Origin: Chryseobacterium sp. FP211-J200
GTDB taxonomy: Bacteria > Bacteroidota > Bacteroidia > Flavobacteriales > Weeksellaceae
Direction of reading: 5' to 3'
Length of the DNA: 64,000 nucleotides
NCBI RefSeq assembly: GCF_001643375.1
Contig: NZ_LSHB01000011.1
Coordinates: 1-64,000, forward strand
The notes below the pieces were generated by a model, which did not search any database, was not told where the DNA came from, and saw nothing but the letters and a program-made list of their open reading frames with translations. Numbering within the stretch: position 1 is the stretch's first letter; each line of letters opens with the position of its first letter. Below are positions 51,892 through 61,041 of the stretch, piece after piece. A program made the translations under genes and the position numbers.

Positions 51892-51925
51892 TAAGAATAG
51901 AAAACCTATACTCTCAAAATGATAA

Positions 51926-53407
51926 TTATTTTATATTATTTTTTACTTTCATAAAACGAATCAATATCAAGCCAATGGCAAAGAAAATCGTCATCGATAA
52001 AGCGGCGTAACGCATATTGTTGTAATATTCTATCAACGTTGCGAAGATGAAAGTTCCTAAGATAATGGCAATTTTTTCCAAGACATCATAAAAGCTAAAG
52101 AACGTTGTGTTGTCCATAGAATCCTGTGGCAATAACTTGGAATATGTTGACCTGGACATCGCCTGCAAACCACCCATCACCAAACCAATAACGGCGGCAA
52201 TTCCGTAGAATTGATATTCTACATTCGGATTTTCCTTATTCAAATAATAGGCTGAAAGACAAGCGCCAATCCACAACGCAACGGTGATGCTAATGACATT
52301 TTTGTTTCCAATTTTCTTCGATAACCAAGAGAAAAACAAGGCTCCGATAATCGCTTCGATTTGAATTAATAAAAGCGTCATTATTAATTTATCCTGCGCC
52401 ATATTAATTTCACGCTTTCCAAATAATGTAGCCATCAGGAAAATCGTCTGCATCCCAACACTGTAAAAGAAGAAACTGGAAAGGAAGAATTTCAGATTTT
52501 TATCGGCAAAAAGATGACCGCCAACTTTGAACAATTCGCGGAAACTTTGTTTGAAAACATCAAAGTAAAAACTAAAATTATCCTTTAAAACCTCAAAGAA
52601 ACCACCTTGTTCCGTATGACTTTTGAAGATATTTTTGTAATTAAGCAAAACCAAATCTTTTGGCAATTGTTCCTTAACCTGACCAAATTGCGGCAAATGT
52701 TTGAAGGTATATTGAGAAAACCCAAACCACCAAGCACCAGTCAAAAGGAAACTAACACGCGTGTAAATAGCAGCCTGTTTAGGTGTTTCCGCAAATACTT
52801 GAATCAGAACCAAACAAATAATCACCAAAATAACGGAACCCATATAACCGTAAACGTAACCTTTTGCAGAAAGTGAATCCTGCTTGTCCGGCGTTGCAAT
52901 ATCCGGCAAAAAGGAATTGTAGAAAACCAAACTTCCCCAGAAACCGACACTCGCTGTCACACTGAACAACAAGCCCAGCCAAACCGTTCCCATTCCTGTA
53001 AACATCGCCAATCCCATACAAGATGTTGCGCCCAGATAACAGAAAAACTGAAGAAAAGATTTTTTGTTTCCAATCGTATCTGCCAACGAAGACAAAATCG
53101 GGGAAAGCAAAACGACAATCAAAAAGGAAAGCGTGAGAGAATAGCCATAAACCGTGTCGGGATGGTACTGTTTCCCAAAAATGGTAATCATATGAGGCAG
53201 CGCAACATCAATCCATTGCTTGGTTTCTGCAACATATTCTTTCTTTTCATACGCCGTCGTAAGAATTGCGTAATAAATCGGAAAGATTGTGGAGGTAATC
53301 ACCAGTGAATAAACCGAGTTCGCCCAATCATACAACGCCCAGGCGCGCATAATTTTAGGATTATTTTTGATCGAGTTTTCTGGAATTGTTTTTTCTATTT
53401 CGGACAT
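51926..53407 (-). CDS. MFS transporter, UMF1/Atg22-like
   Basis: A 493-aa protein with about 12 membrane helices. The UMF1-family pattern is present: RAWALYDWANSVYSLVITSTIFPIYY at the start, a long loop after helix 2, GVIILGVLL-like SLADTIGNKKSFLQFF and GAWWFGFSQYTFKHLPQ. Substrate unknown (amino acids in yeast Atg22; unknown here). Promoter at 53426. Confidence 0.85.
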   Translation of the reverse strand: MSEIEKTIPENSIKNNPKIMRAWALYDWANSVYSLVITSTIFPIYYAILTTAYEKKEYVAETKQWIDVALPHMITIFGKQYHPDTVYGYSLTLSFLIVVLLSPILSSLADTIGNKKSFLQFFCYLGATSCMGLAMFTGMGTVWLGLLFSVTASVGFWGSLVFYNSFLPDIATPDKQDSLSAKGYVYGYMGSVILVIICLVLIQVFAETPKQAAIYTRVSFLLTGAWWFGFSQYTFKHLPQFGQVKEQLPKDLVLLNYKNIFKSHTEQGGFFEVLKDNFSFYFDVFKQSFRELFKVGGHLFADKNLKFFLSSFFFYSVGMQTIFLMATLFGKREINMAQDKLIMTLLLIQIEAIIGALFFSWLSKKIGNKNVISITVALWIGACLSAYYLNKENPNVEYQFYGIAAVIGLVMGGLQAMSRSTYSKLLPQDSMDNTTFFSFYDVLEKIAIILGTFIFATLIEYYNNMRYAALSMTIFFAIGLILIRFMKVKNNIK

Positions 53408-53425
53408 TGGAAATAATTATTTAGA

Positions 53426-53457
53426 CAAAAGTAAAAAAAGGAATTACAAATTGACAA
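53426..53457 (-). promoter_or_regulatory. Promoter of the UMF1 transporter
   Basis: Minus-strand -7 TACTTTTG (53433-53426) with TTG (53457-53455), 21 nt spacing, the same layout as the riboswitch promoter at 32768-32799. It is 19 nt upstream of ATG 53407. Confidence 0.65.
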
Positions 53458-53489
53458 AAAAATGCATTTGTATCATAAATTTAATAACA

Positions 53490-53525
53490 AAAACCCTTTC
53501 GAATTTTAAAATCTGAAAGGGTTTT
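53490..53525 (-). terminator. Thiolase terminator
   Basis: AAAACCCTTTC (53490-53500) pairs with GAAAGGGTTTT (53515-53525); T-rich on the minus-strand side. It ends the acetyl-CoA acetyltransferase gene. Confidence 0.8.
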
Positions 53526-53546
53526 GAAATTTATTTTAATTATAGA

Positions 53547-54728
53547 TTATTGCAAATTCTCAATCACAATAGCCGTTGCTCCACCGCCACCGTTGCAAAT
53601 AGCAGCTGCGCCATATTTTCCGTTGTTTTGTTTAAGAACATTAATCAAAGTGACAATGATTCTTGAACCAGAACTTCCCAGCGGATGACCGATGGAAACT
53701 GCACCACCATTCACATTCACTTTCGAAGCGTCCAATCCTAAAACTTTGGTATTCGCCAATCCAACTACTGAAAAAGCTTCATTCAATTCGAAGAAATCGA
53801 TGTCGTCTTTTGTGAGATTCGCTTTCTTTAGTGCAATTGGCAAAGCCGTCGAAGGTGCCATTGTAAATCTTTCCGGTTCTACAGCCGCATCAGCATAAGA
53901 AATGATTTTTGCCAGAGGTTTCAATCCTAATTCTTCCATTTTTTCTTTTGACATTAGAATCAAAGCAGATGCACCATCATTCAATGTTGAAGCGTTAGCT
54001 GCAGTTACTGTTCCATTTTCTTTTTGAAAAACTGTGGCTAAAGTTGGGATTTTATCAAACTTCACGGCTTTATATTCTTCATCTTCCGAGAAAATAACTG
54101 GCTCACCTTTTCTTTGAGGAATCGAAACGGGAACAACTTCGTCTGCAAATTTTCCAGCTTCCCAAGCAGATGCAGCTCTTTTGTAAGATTGTATTGCAAA
54201 TGCATCTTGCTCTTCTCTCGTGATATCGTTTTCTTTAGCGCACAATTCTGCGCAAACGCCCATATGTTGTTTGTTGTAAACATCGGTCAAACCGTCTTTC
54301 AAAAGTCCGTCCTGCATTTTGATTTCGCCGAGTTTCACACCATTTCTTCCATCTATATAATGAGGAACCATCGACATGTTTTCCATTCCGCCAGCTACGA
54401 TAATATCCACATCGCCAGATTTTATCGCCTGAGTTGCCATTGTCACGGCTTTCATTCCCGAAGCACAGACTTTGTTGATGGTAGTAGAAGGCGTATGATT
54501 GGACAAACCTGCACCCAAAGCCACTTGTCTTGCCGGAGCCTGACCTTCGCCGGCCTGTAAAACATTTCCCATATAAATTTCCTCAACCAAAGTCGGGTCA
54601 AGGTTGATTTTGTCTAAAGCTCCTTTTACAGCAACAGTTCCCAATTGTGTTGCAGGAACTGTCGAAAGACTTCCCATAAAACTTCCCATTGGCGTTCTGA
54701 CCGCTGATACAATGAATACTTCTTTCAT
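53547..54728 (-). CDS. Acetyl-CoA acetyltransferase (thiolase)
   Basis: A 393-aa thiolase. The acyl-Cys is in [13 protein letters not shown], the second histidine region in [19 protein letters not shown], the third Cys in [14 protein letters not shown]. Biosynthetic/degradative thiolases condense two acetyl-CoA to acetoacetyl-CoA or the reverse; the ketone-body CoA-transferase in this window and the mevalonate kinase would both link to it. No adjacent pathway gene decides between the two. Confidence 0.93.
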   Translation of the reverse strand: MKEVFIVSAVRTPMGSFMGSLSTVPATQLGTVAVKGALDKINLDPTLVEEIYMGNVLQAGEGQAPARQVALGAGLSNHTPSTTINKVCASGMKAVTMATQAIKSGDVDIIVAGGMENMSMVPHYIDGRNGVKLGEIKMQDGLLKDGLTDVYNKQHMGVCAELCAKENDITREEQDAFAIQSYKRAASAWEAGKFADEVVPVSIPQRKGEPVIFSEDEEYKAVKFDKIPTLATVFQKENGTVTAANASTLNDGASALILMSKEKMEELGLKPLAKIISYADAAVEPERFTMAPSTALPIALKKANLTKDDIDFFELNEAFSVVGLANTKVLGLDASKVNVNGGAVSIGHPLGSSGSRIIVTLINVLKQNNGKYGAAAICNGGGGATAIVIENLQ

Positions 54729-54823
54729 AATATTTTTAATTTTTTTTGATTTTATATTTATTTAAACACAAGGTCCACAAAGTTTTTTCACAAAGTTCAC
54801 AAGGTTTTTCAATTAATGCAAAA

Positions 54824-55249
54824 CTAGTTGTGCTCATTGTGCAAATCTTTGTGGCTTTGTGGTTCAATTTTATTATTTCTCGATGCGATTAAAATAATCA
54901 CTGCGCCCAGAAACTCGATGAACCATCCCCAGGATAATTTCACGATTCCTGCGAATGTAGATTGCCACGATTTGAATGGTAAAAAACTGAAATAATCCAA
55001 AGATTTCAACTTAATGGCGATAATTGTGAAAACAAAAAACAATATCATTAAAAATGACATTATTCTCACCAATTTATTTTTACCAATCAGGATGAAAACC
55101 AGCGTCAGTAACGAAAATCCCCAAAGTATGATGGCGAGTGTGTTATCCACTTTCCAATAGTTCCAGTTTCCAACAATAGGAATATGAACCAAGGGCAGAA
55201 AACTGCCTGCCACAACCAAAAACAATCCGATTAACTGTAAATTTTTCAT
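54824..55249 (-). CDS. Four-helix membrane protein
   Basis: A 141-aa protein with four membrane helices (about 5-22, 36-58, 64-84 and 105-125) and a short polar tail (SRNNKIEPQSHKDLHNEHN). Family not recognised. It is separated from the thiolase by a stretch with short CACAAAG-type repeats (about 54765-54860). Confidence 0.6.
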   Translation of the reverse strand: MKNLQLIGLFLVVAGSFLPLVHIPIVGNWNYWKVDNTLAIILWGFSLLTLVFILIGKNKLVRIMSFLMILFFVFTIIAIKLKSLDYFSFLPFKSWQSTFAGIVKLSWGWFIEFLGAVIILIASRNNKIEPQSHKDLHNEHN

Positions 55250-55368
55250 TTCTAAATCCTGTTTGCCAATGTAAATAAAAATTTAGACTTGCAAAAGTGA
55301 TGCTTAGATGAATTTTAATATTCAAAAAAAAATAGCTTAATTTTATCTTTCTATAAAAAACTATAATA

Positions 55369-56031
55369 ATGAAATTTTTGAATATTTTCAAAAAACAAAA
55401 TTCTTACAATCAAGATTTAAAGGCTTTAGAAATAAGTAGAAACAAACTTAAACTCGCATTAGATGAATCAATTGAAACTGCAGAAAGTGATATAAATTCA
55501 ACTCGTGAATTTTATGAAAGAATGAAAGGTTACGGAATTCGTCGTTTTGATAATTTTCTAAATCTTTGCTTATATAGTTCATTAACAAACATTGATTTGA
55601 TGTTATTGACTGAGAGAATTAGATTAAGTAACAGACGCTTAGAAAAACTATTTAATGCAAGAATAATTTCGATGACAGTTTATGAATATTTAAAAGATAT
55701 TTCAGACCTATTAGGTTTTAAACTGATTGGCGAATTAAATTCCAATAATTACAAAGAGTTTATTCAAGAAGTTAAAGATTTGAACAGTGAATTTTCAACA
55801 TTAAAAAAAAATCACGACTCACTTATTAAAGTACTACGTAATAATGCTTCTGCACATAAATCTAAAAATGCGCTCGAATTAATTCATTATAATAATAATT
55901 TAGACCCAAATGAATTATTTGAAATTGCAATTGAAGTTATTGATTTAAATATCAAACTAACACAATTTACAACAAAAATTTATCTCAAGATTGGAGAAGA
56001 AGGTGAACAAAATAGAAAAAATAGTATTTAA
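55369..56031 (+). CDS. Orphan helical protein, 220 aa
   Basis: Mostly helical and charged: MKFLNIFKKQNSYNQDLKALEISRNKLKLAL, later YKEFIQEVKDLNSEFSTLKKNHDSLIKVLRNNA, a possible coiled coil. No signal peptide. Codons are very AT-rich (notably more than neighbours), which may mark recent transfer. It is a single plus-strand gene between minus-strand genes. Function unknown. Confidence 0.55.
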   Translation: MKFLNIFKKQNSYNQDLKALEISRNKLKLALDESIETAESDINSTREFYERMKGYGIRRFDNFLNLCLYSSLTNIDLMLLTERIRLSNRRLEKLFNARIISMTVYEYLKDISDLLGFKLIGELNSNNYKEFIQEVKDLNSEFSTLKKNHDSLIKVLRNNASAHKSKNALELIHYNNNLDPNELFEIAIEVIDLNIKLTQFTTKIYLKIGEEGEQNRKNSI

Positions 56032-56116
56032 TTCAAATATAGAAAAAAGCACACTCCTTAAAGTATGCTTTCAGAAAATAATAATAAAAATAGTGTTCTA
56101 TGAAAAATGTTATCAA

Positions 56117-57202
56117 TTAAAAATCAATATTCGCAATCTCGATTCCGAATTGGATTCCGTTTTTGTTTGGTAAAATGGTTTTGTCATTAAAAATTGGTGT
56201 GAAATCTTTTTTGATAAATAAAGTAACGCCGCCATAACCCAGACTGAATTTTCCTCCGAATAAGAAAGCGTTCACGCCGTCATCCAAAGTGTAATCGTAC
56301 TTTTTGAAATTGTCATTTTCGTTGTAATATTTCACTTTTACGATACTTCTGGTGTTGATTCCCGCATAAGCGCCTACACCAATTTTCCACATTTTTTTTC
56401 TCACATCCAGATATTGTTTGCCGTCATATTCTGTGTATTTTGGATTCAGATAAAGCTGAAATTCAATTGGTAAAGTCAGGTAAACATTTCTCAGTTTTGA
56501 ACGTTTCAATCTTCCTTCTTCAAAATTTTCAAGGAATAAATGCGAATTTTCCTGAACAAAAACCTGCGGACGTTTCGGCATATAAGTGTCGGTTCTGTAA
56601 GCCAAACCGTATCTCAAAATCCAAGGACTCGTGAAACTTCCCAACTGACGGTCTTTTCTAAACTGAACTTCAACGCTGTGAGAATTCCCGATTCGCATCT
56701 CAGAATCACTCTCAAAAGGGTTGAAACTGCCTTTGTCTTTGGTCAAATTTGCGAAGGCGTAACCAACACTTAAAGAACTTTGATTGATATAATCTTTAGG
56801 TGATTTTTTGTTTTTCTCGTTGAGTCGCGCACTCACTCCATTTAGTCCAAAGAATATTTCATTTTTATTCTTAATAGTATCAGGTTTTGTATTGTAAACA
56901 GAATTTGCGACAGCAGTTTTCGTAATGCTTTCCAATTGCTCGCGCTCGTTTTCAATTTTATCATTTATGAGCGTTTCGTATTTTTTGGAAACCGATTCTT
57001 TTCGGGCAATCTGTTCGGCTTTCGTGATTTTTCCGGAAGAGAAAGCTTCATCGATTTTATCCGTTTCGTTTTTCATATTCGCTTTTTCTGTGGATACAAT
57101 TAGATTGACTTTTTCAGTGTAAGATTTCATCTGATTATCGAGCGTAGTCTGGGCTGTAGCAAAGCTTGAAAGCATTGCCAAAAGTAGAATTTTGAATTTC
57201 AT
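56117..57202 (-). CDS. Outer-membrane beta-barrel protein of a sigma-factor operon
   Basis: A 361-aa protein: signal peptide MKFKILLLAMLSSFATAQ, then a charged helical part (DNQMKSYTEKVNLIVSTEKANMKNET...KYETLINDKIENEREQLES, about 20-100), then strands typical of a barrel (SVEVQFRKDRQLGSF, WILRYGLAYRTDTYM, LTLPIEFQLYLNP, GVGAYAGINTRS), and a final Phe (IANIDF) for BAM-dependent insertion. Third gene of the operon with the ECF sigma factor; 6 nt after the anti-sigma-like gene. Confidence 0.75.
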   Translation of the reverse strand: MKFKILLLAMLSSFATAQTTLDNQMKSYTEKVNLIVSTEKANMKNETDKIDEAFSSGKITKAEQIARKESVSKKYETLINDKIENEREQLESITKTAVANSVYNTKPDTIKNKNEIFFGLNGVSARLNEKNKKSPKDYINQSSLSVGYAFANLTKDKGSFNPFESDSEMRIGNSHSVEVQFRKDRQLGSFTSPWILRYGLAYRTDTYMPKRPQVFVQENSHLFLENFEEGRLKRSKLRNVYLTLPIEFQLYLNPKYTEYDGKQYLDVRKKMWKIGVGAYAGINTRSIVKVKYYNENDNFKKYDYTLDDGVNAFLFGGKFSLGYGGVTLFIKKDFTPIFNDKTILPNKNGIQFGIEIANIDF

Positions 57203-57208
57203 TTTAGT

Positions 57209-57892
57209 TTATTTAGTTGTTATAGAATCTTTGTCGTAAAGCGTAATTCCGAAGATTTTGATACGTTTTGGATTGGGAAAATCCGAATCAATTTTAGGTT
57301 TTGAAACATTAATTCCCATCGCGGATTTTGGTGTTTCAGTTTTCGCTTTGTCAATTTCCACTCCGAAAAGTAAATCGTAAGAGGTAATATATTTTGCTCT
57401 TTCTTTGGGTTTCTGAATCTCGTTTTGAGCCAATTTTATTTCTGGTTGAGGAATTGAAATTTCTTCTTTTTTAATTGAAATTTCCTTTTCAGAAACTTGA
57501 TTTGTAATTTGATTTTCTTTATTAATTGATTCTGAAGTCGAAGGATTCACATTTTCAACAGCCAATTTTTGATTATCAGTTTCAGAATCATTATTTACAG
57601 GAATCAATTTCTCAACTTCACTATTTTTTGTTGGTTCGATTGGAGTTGAATTTTGACTTTCACCTTGATTCGCAAATTCCCGATTTTTATTAATATCAGA
57701 TTTATGGTTAATCATCAAAAAACTTCCACCCAAACCGATCATTAATAAAACCACCGCAGCATATCTCAACCAAACGATTTTTGGCTTCTGTTCTTTCGCA
57801 GGAACTTGGTCAAGCTTCTCTTCCAATCTATCCCAAAGACCGTCGGAAACTTTCATTTCCTGTTGTTCGTATTTAGATTTCAGATTCTGCAT
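57209..57892 (-). CDS. Anti-sigma-like single-pass membrane protein
   Basis: A 227-aa protein: cytoplasmic N-terminus MQNLKSKYEQQEMKVSDGLWDRLEEKLD, one membrane helix (about 45-63, YAAVVLLMIGLGGSFLMI), then a periplasmic Asn/Glu/Ser/Lys-rich segment. The helix-DGLWDRLEEKL start is common in Bacteroidota anti-sigma proteins. Its start overlaps the sigma gene by 20 nt, the typical ECF arrangement. It probably holds the sigma factor until an envelope signal releases it; this is inference from context. Confidence 0.75.
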   Translation of the reverse strand: MQNLKSKYEQQEMKVSDGLWDRLEEKLDQVPAKEQKPKIVWLRYAAVVLLMIGLGGSFLMINHKSDINKNREFANQGESQNSTPIEPTKNSEVEKLIPVNNDSETDNQKLAVENVNPSTSESINKENQITNQVSEKEISIKKEEISIPQPEIKLAQNEIQKPKERAKYITSYDLLFGVEIDKAKTETPKSAMGINVSKPKIDSDFPNPKRIKIFGITLYDKDSITTK

Positions 57893-58430
57893 TTTGTTTC
57901 GTGTTTTGTTGATTAAAATAATCTTGTAGCCATTTTTTCGCCTTGCTCAGCTGACTTTTGCTGGTTCCTTCTGAGATATTCAGGATTTCCGCAATCTCCT
58001 GATGTTTCTTCTCCTCAAAAACAGAAAGATTGAAAACCAATTTATAACCAATCGGCATTTCCCTGAAAATCACATCCAAATCAATATCGTGAGAAATCAC
58101 ATCAACATCTTCCGTCTGTTCCGCAATCGAATCCGTAAATTCAGTTTCGGCGTACAAAATATGTTTGTTTGTCCTGATAAAACTAATCGCATCATTCACC
58201 ACAATTTTTCTCAGCCAAAACGGAAACGATTCGTAATTTTTACAATCCTCAAGCTTCGTAAACGCTTTGCAGAAAGCATTCATCAACATATCTTCCGCAT
58301 CATCCCGATTATTGATGTAAGAATTTGCGACCGACAACATTTTCCCGGAAAACATTTCGAACAAACTCTTCTGAGCCAGTCGGTCATTTTTCTTTGCTTT
58401 GGAAAAGATATGTTGTAAATCTCGATTCAT
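57873..58430 (-). CDS. ECF-type RNA polymerase sigma factor
   Basis: A 185-aa sigma-70-family factor. Region 2: LFEMFSGKMLSVANSYINNRDDAEDMLMNAFCKAF, then FPFWLRKIVVNDAISFIR; region 4: VFNLSVFEEKKHQEIAEILNISEGTSKSQLSKAKKWLQ. No regions 1.1 or 3, hence ECF. It overlaps the anti-sigma-like gene by 20 nt and its operon includes the barrel protein at 56117. A TTG at 58457 could extend it; ATG 58430 (MNRDLQ) is preferred. Confidence 0.9.
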   Translation of the reverse strand: MNRDLQHIFSKAKKNDRLAQKSLFEMFSGKMLSVANSYINNRDDAEDMLMNAFCKAFTKLEDCKNYESFPFWLRKIVVNDAISFIRTNKHILYAETEFTDSIAEQTEDVDVISHDIDLDVIFREMPIGYKLVFNLSVFEEKKHQEIAEILNISEGTSKSQLSKAKKWLQDYFNQQNTKQNAESEI

Positions 58431-58577
58431 TTTCTCTTTCTGACTATAAGACGACAAAAATCCGAAATGGTTGCCTCAATTCTAAAAATAAATAAAATTC
58501 AATTCTAAAACAACTGATTATCAGTAAAATTAATTTGAAATACTTTTCACATTTTACATGATACATTCTGCAATATT

Positions 58578-58692
58578 TGGGCAATCCCCTCGCCCATTCT
58601 TTGCCACCGCTCGGGTCGGGCTATCCGCTACAATCTTTTTTGTGGAAGACGTTTCCTCATTTAATTAGAACATTTCCCAACCACAAAAAAGG
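58578..58692. repeat. Dispersed-element-like stem in a 475-bp gap
   Basis: Starts with GGGCAATCCCCTCGCC and TCGGGTCGGGCTATCCGC, and has CTTTTTTGTGG (58635-58645) pairing with CCACAAAAAAGG (58681-58692). This style (GGGC.. CGCTATC.. TTTTTTG) is like the ~75-bp elements elsewhere in the window though not the same. A CTCTGCGAAC / CCCTTTGCGTTAAA run follows at about 58770-58830. The gap 58431-58905 has no gene. Confidence 0.5.
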
Positions 58693-58880
58693 ATTTCCAC
58701 TACTATCCCTATTGCGGGATTCGTCTTCAATTGAAACTTTTCCCAATGATTTAAACTTGGCTGAGCGAAGTGCCTCTGCGAACATTAAAAATATTTTCAA
58801 TAATCTCAAAAAATCTTAGCGCCCTTTGCGTTAAAATTTTTCATTTGACCATTATTTCCCAACATTCATCATTTTCTTCT

Positions 58881-58888
58881 TATTTTTG
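58881..58888 (+). promoter_or_regulatory. Putative -7 box for prfB
   Basis: TATTTTTG followed by C matches TAnnTTTG and ends 17 nt before GTG 58906, so the leader is only about 12 nt. No -33 TTG at the usual distance. Confidence 0.45.
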
Positions 58889-58905
58889 CAAAAATTAAAA
58901 CAAAC

Positions 58906-60018
58906 GTGGTAAACACAGACCAAATAAAAGATATCCAATCCAGAATAGAAGACCTGCACAAGTTCCTCCAAATCGAAAAGAAAAAAATCGAAATTTCCAA
59001 CGATGACGAGAAAACCGCAGCACCCGAATTCTGGAACAACTCCAAACAAGCCGAAGTTTTCCTGAAACAACTCCGTTCCAAGAAAAAATGGGTGGAAGGT
59101 TACGATGATATCAAGACAGAATTTGAAGACCTTCAGGTTTTGTTGGAATTTGCAAAAGAAGACCCAGACTCCGAAAAAGAACTTGACGAGGCTTTCCCAA
59201 AATTAGTCGAAAAAGTCGAGAATCTGGAATTCAAAAATATGCTTTCCAACGAAGGCGATGAGTTGTCAGCCGTTCTTCAAATCACAGCTGGCGCCGGCGG
59301 AACGGAATCTTGCGACTGGGCAAGTATGTTGATGCGGATGTACACAATGTGGGCCGATAAGCAAGGCTACAAACTTCGTGAACTGAATTTCCAAGAAGGC
59401 GATGTTGCCGGAATCAAAACCGTAACGATAGAAATCGATGGAGAATTTGCGTTCGGATATCTGAAAGGTGAAAATGGCGTTCACAGATTGGTGAGAATTT
59501 CGCCGTTTGATAGTAATGCTAAACGCCACACGAGTTTCGTTTCGGTTTATGTTTATCCTTTGGTGGATGACACGATTGAGATTAACATCAATCCAGCAGA
59601 CATCAGTTTTGAAACGATGCGTTCATCAGGAGCTGGTGGACAGAACGTAAACAAGGTGGAAACAGCCGTTCGTCTTCGCCACGCACCGACGGGAATTATT
59701 ATTGAAAACTCAGAATCGCGTTCTCAGCTTCAGAATAAGGAAAAAGCAATGCAACTCCTGAAATCCCGACTTTACCAAATCGAATTGGATGAACGTCTGA
59801 AGGCCAGAAATGAAATCGAAGCCGGCAAAATGAAAATCGAATGGGGTTCTCAAATCCGGAATTATGTGATGCAACCTTATAAATTGGTAAAAGATGTCCG
59901 CTCCGGACACGAAACTTCCGACGTAGACAGTGTGATGAACGGGAATATCACGCCTTTCCTAAAAGCTTATCTAATGAATGAAGGGCAAGCTGGAAGTGGG
60001 GAAATGGATGAGTTGTAG
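58906..60018 (+). CDS. prfB: Peptide chain release factor 2
   Basis: A 370-aa release factor. The anticodon-like SPF tripeptide is in [17 protein letters not shown], marking RF2 (UAA/UGA), and the hydrolysis GGQ is in [21 protein letters not shown]. Start is GTG 58906. In many bacteria prfB carries a programmed frameshift (CTT TGA C) near codon 25; here the frame is continuous from start to stop ([15 protein letters not shown] through that region), so autoregulation by frameshifting is absent. A terminator follows. Confidence 0.95.
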   Translation: MVNTDQIKDIQSRIEDLHKFLQIEKKKIEISNDDEKTAAPEFWNNSKQAEVFLKQLRSKKKWVEGYDDIKTEFEDLQVLLEFAKEDPDSEKELDEAFPKLVEKVENLEFKNMLSNEGDELSAVLQITAGAGGTESCDWASMLMRMYTMWADKQGYKLRELNFQEGDVAGIKTVTIEIDGEFAFGYLKGENGVHRLVRISPFDSNAKRHTSFVSVYVYPLVDDTIEININPADISFETMRSSGAGGQNVNKVETAVRLRHAPTGIIIENSESRSQLQNKEKAMQLLKSRLYQIELDERLKARNEIEAGKMKIEWGSQIRNYVMQPYKLVKDVRSGHETSDVDSVMNGNITPFLKAYLMNEGQAGSGEMDEL

Positions 60019-60033
60019 AATTAAAAGAATGTA

Positions 60034-60062
60034 AAAAGCCAGCTTTCTGAAAGATGGCTTTT
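60034..60062. terminator. Terminator after prfB
   Basis: AAAAGCCA (60034-60041) pairs with TGGCTTTT (60055-60062), with an inner CTTTC/GAAAG stem. T-rich after it. It separates prfB from the convergent envelope operon. Confidence 0.8.
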
Positions 60063-60096
60063 ATTGTTATGTATCAAAAATTAATCTTGCCGAAAA

Positions 60097-61038
60097 CTAT
60101 TTAATTATGATTAAATTATTGGTTTTCTGTTGACTCTTATAGTAGGAAACTGCTATGTCTTTTATTGCATTTACACGGTGTTTCTCTAATGATACAGAAT
60201 CATTGTAAACCTTCACCTGCATATCCCATTGTTTCTTTTCGTCCGCATTTATTTTGTTCTCAATTGTTTTAATAAGCGTATTAATTTGACCGGAACAAGG
60301 GGAAGAATTATCAATTGCTAAAAGTGTTTGAAATGCTGATGAATAATCCTTTTCGGCAATAGATACATTCGCTTGTTTGAGGTAATCGGAACAAATCTTT
60401 TTTTCATAATTTTTATATATTTCTAATGATTTGTTTTTGGCAACGTCGAAACAAGAGGTTGATTCTGGAATCGAAAGCAACAAGGCCAAGGACTCTTCAT
60501 ATTTACCAGATTTATTCAAATTGTTTGCTTCATATATTATTTTTGAACAATTATTCTGATAATAAGAATGTAGTTTTTCTTTGCCTTTCTCAATAAAATT
60601 AATAATTGAAGTATCGTTTGCAGATAATGAATTAATCGCATTATTCATGGCAAGACCTTGTGATCTGCCAGTTCCCTTCAGTTCTTTTGAAAATGACGAA
60701 AATATAATATTGGTTTGATCTTGTTTTATTAATAGTTGAAGGGTAATATTGGTTACATTTATATCTTGCATCCCACCTTCTACAATATTATTGGCATTAA
60801 TAATAAGATTGGGTTGCAAAACAAGTCCAGTATTATAACTAGTAGAAACGATACCATTTGTGGATAAAATATGTGTCAGTTTTCCTTGAATCTTATCCAA
60901 TTGATTGTTATCAAAAGTATTTCTCTGATTCTCGGAAAAGCTTATCGCTAATTGTATCTTACCAATATCGAATTGGTTTTGAGAGAAAACAAGAATACCG
61001 ATAATTGTTAAAAAAGGAATTAATATTTTTTTCATCAT
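60097..61038 (-). CDS. Secreted orphan with LPP20/TPR-like layout
   Basis: A 313-aa protein with signal peptide MMKKILIPFLTIIGILVFSQ. The N-terminal ~130 residues (FDIGKIQLAISF, LQPNLIINANNIV, ITLQLLIKQDQTNIIFSSF) form a beta-alpha domain of the type found next to CsgG-like proteins; the C-terminal half is helical and repetitive (NKSGKYEESLALLLSIPES, then EKDYSSAFQTLLAID), like TPRs. Cysteines recur in the repeats. Fourth gene of the 60097-63245 operon, 3 nt after DUF6175. Function unknown. Confidence 0.6.
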   Translation of the reverse strand: MMKKILIPFLTIIGILVFSQNQFDIGKIQLAISFSENQRNTFDNNQLDKIQGKLTHILSTNGIVSTSYNTGLVLQPNLIINANNIVEGGMQDINVTNITLQLLIKQDQTNIIFSSFSKELKGTGRSQGLAMNNAINSLSANDTSIINFIEKGKEKLHSYYQNNCSKIIYEANNLNKSGKYEESLALLLSIPESTSCFDVAKNKSLEIYKNYEKKICSDYLKQANVSIAEKDYSSAFQTLLAIDNSSPCSGQINTLIKTIENKINADEKKQWDMQVKVYNDSVSLEKHRVNAIKDIAVSYYKSQQKTNNLIIIK

Positions 61039-61041
61039 CTG

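Noticed and set aside
54762-54862. Repeat array with CACAAAG-type words
   Set aside because: Short, irregular CACAAAG/TTTGTG words recur here and near 22510 and 29490, but the spacing is not regular enough to claim a defined element.
58906-59010. Programmed frameshift in prfB
   Set aside because: No CTTTGA-type slippery stop is present; the frame is continuous.
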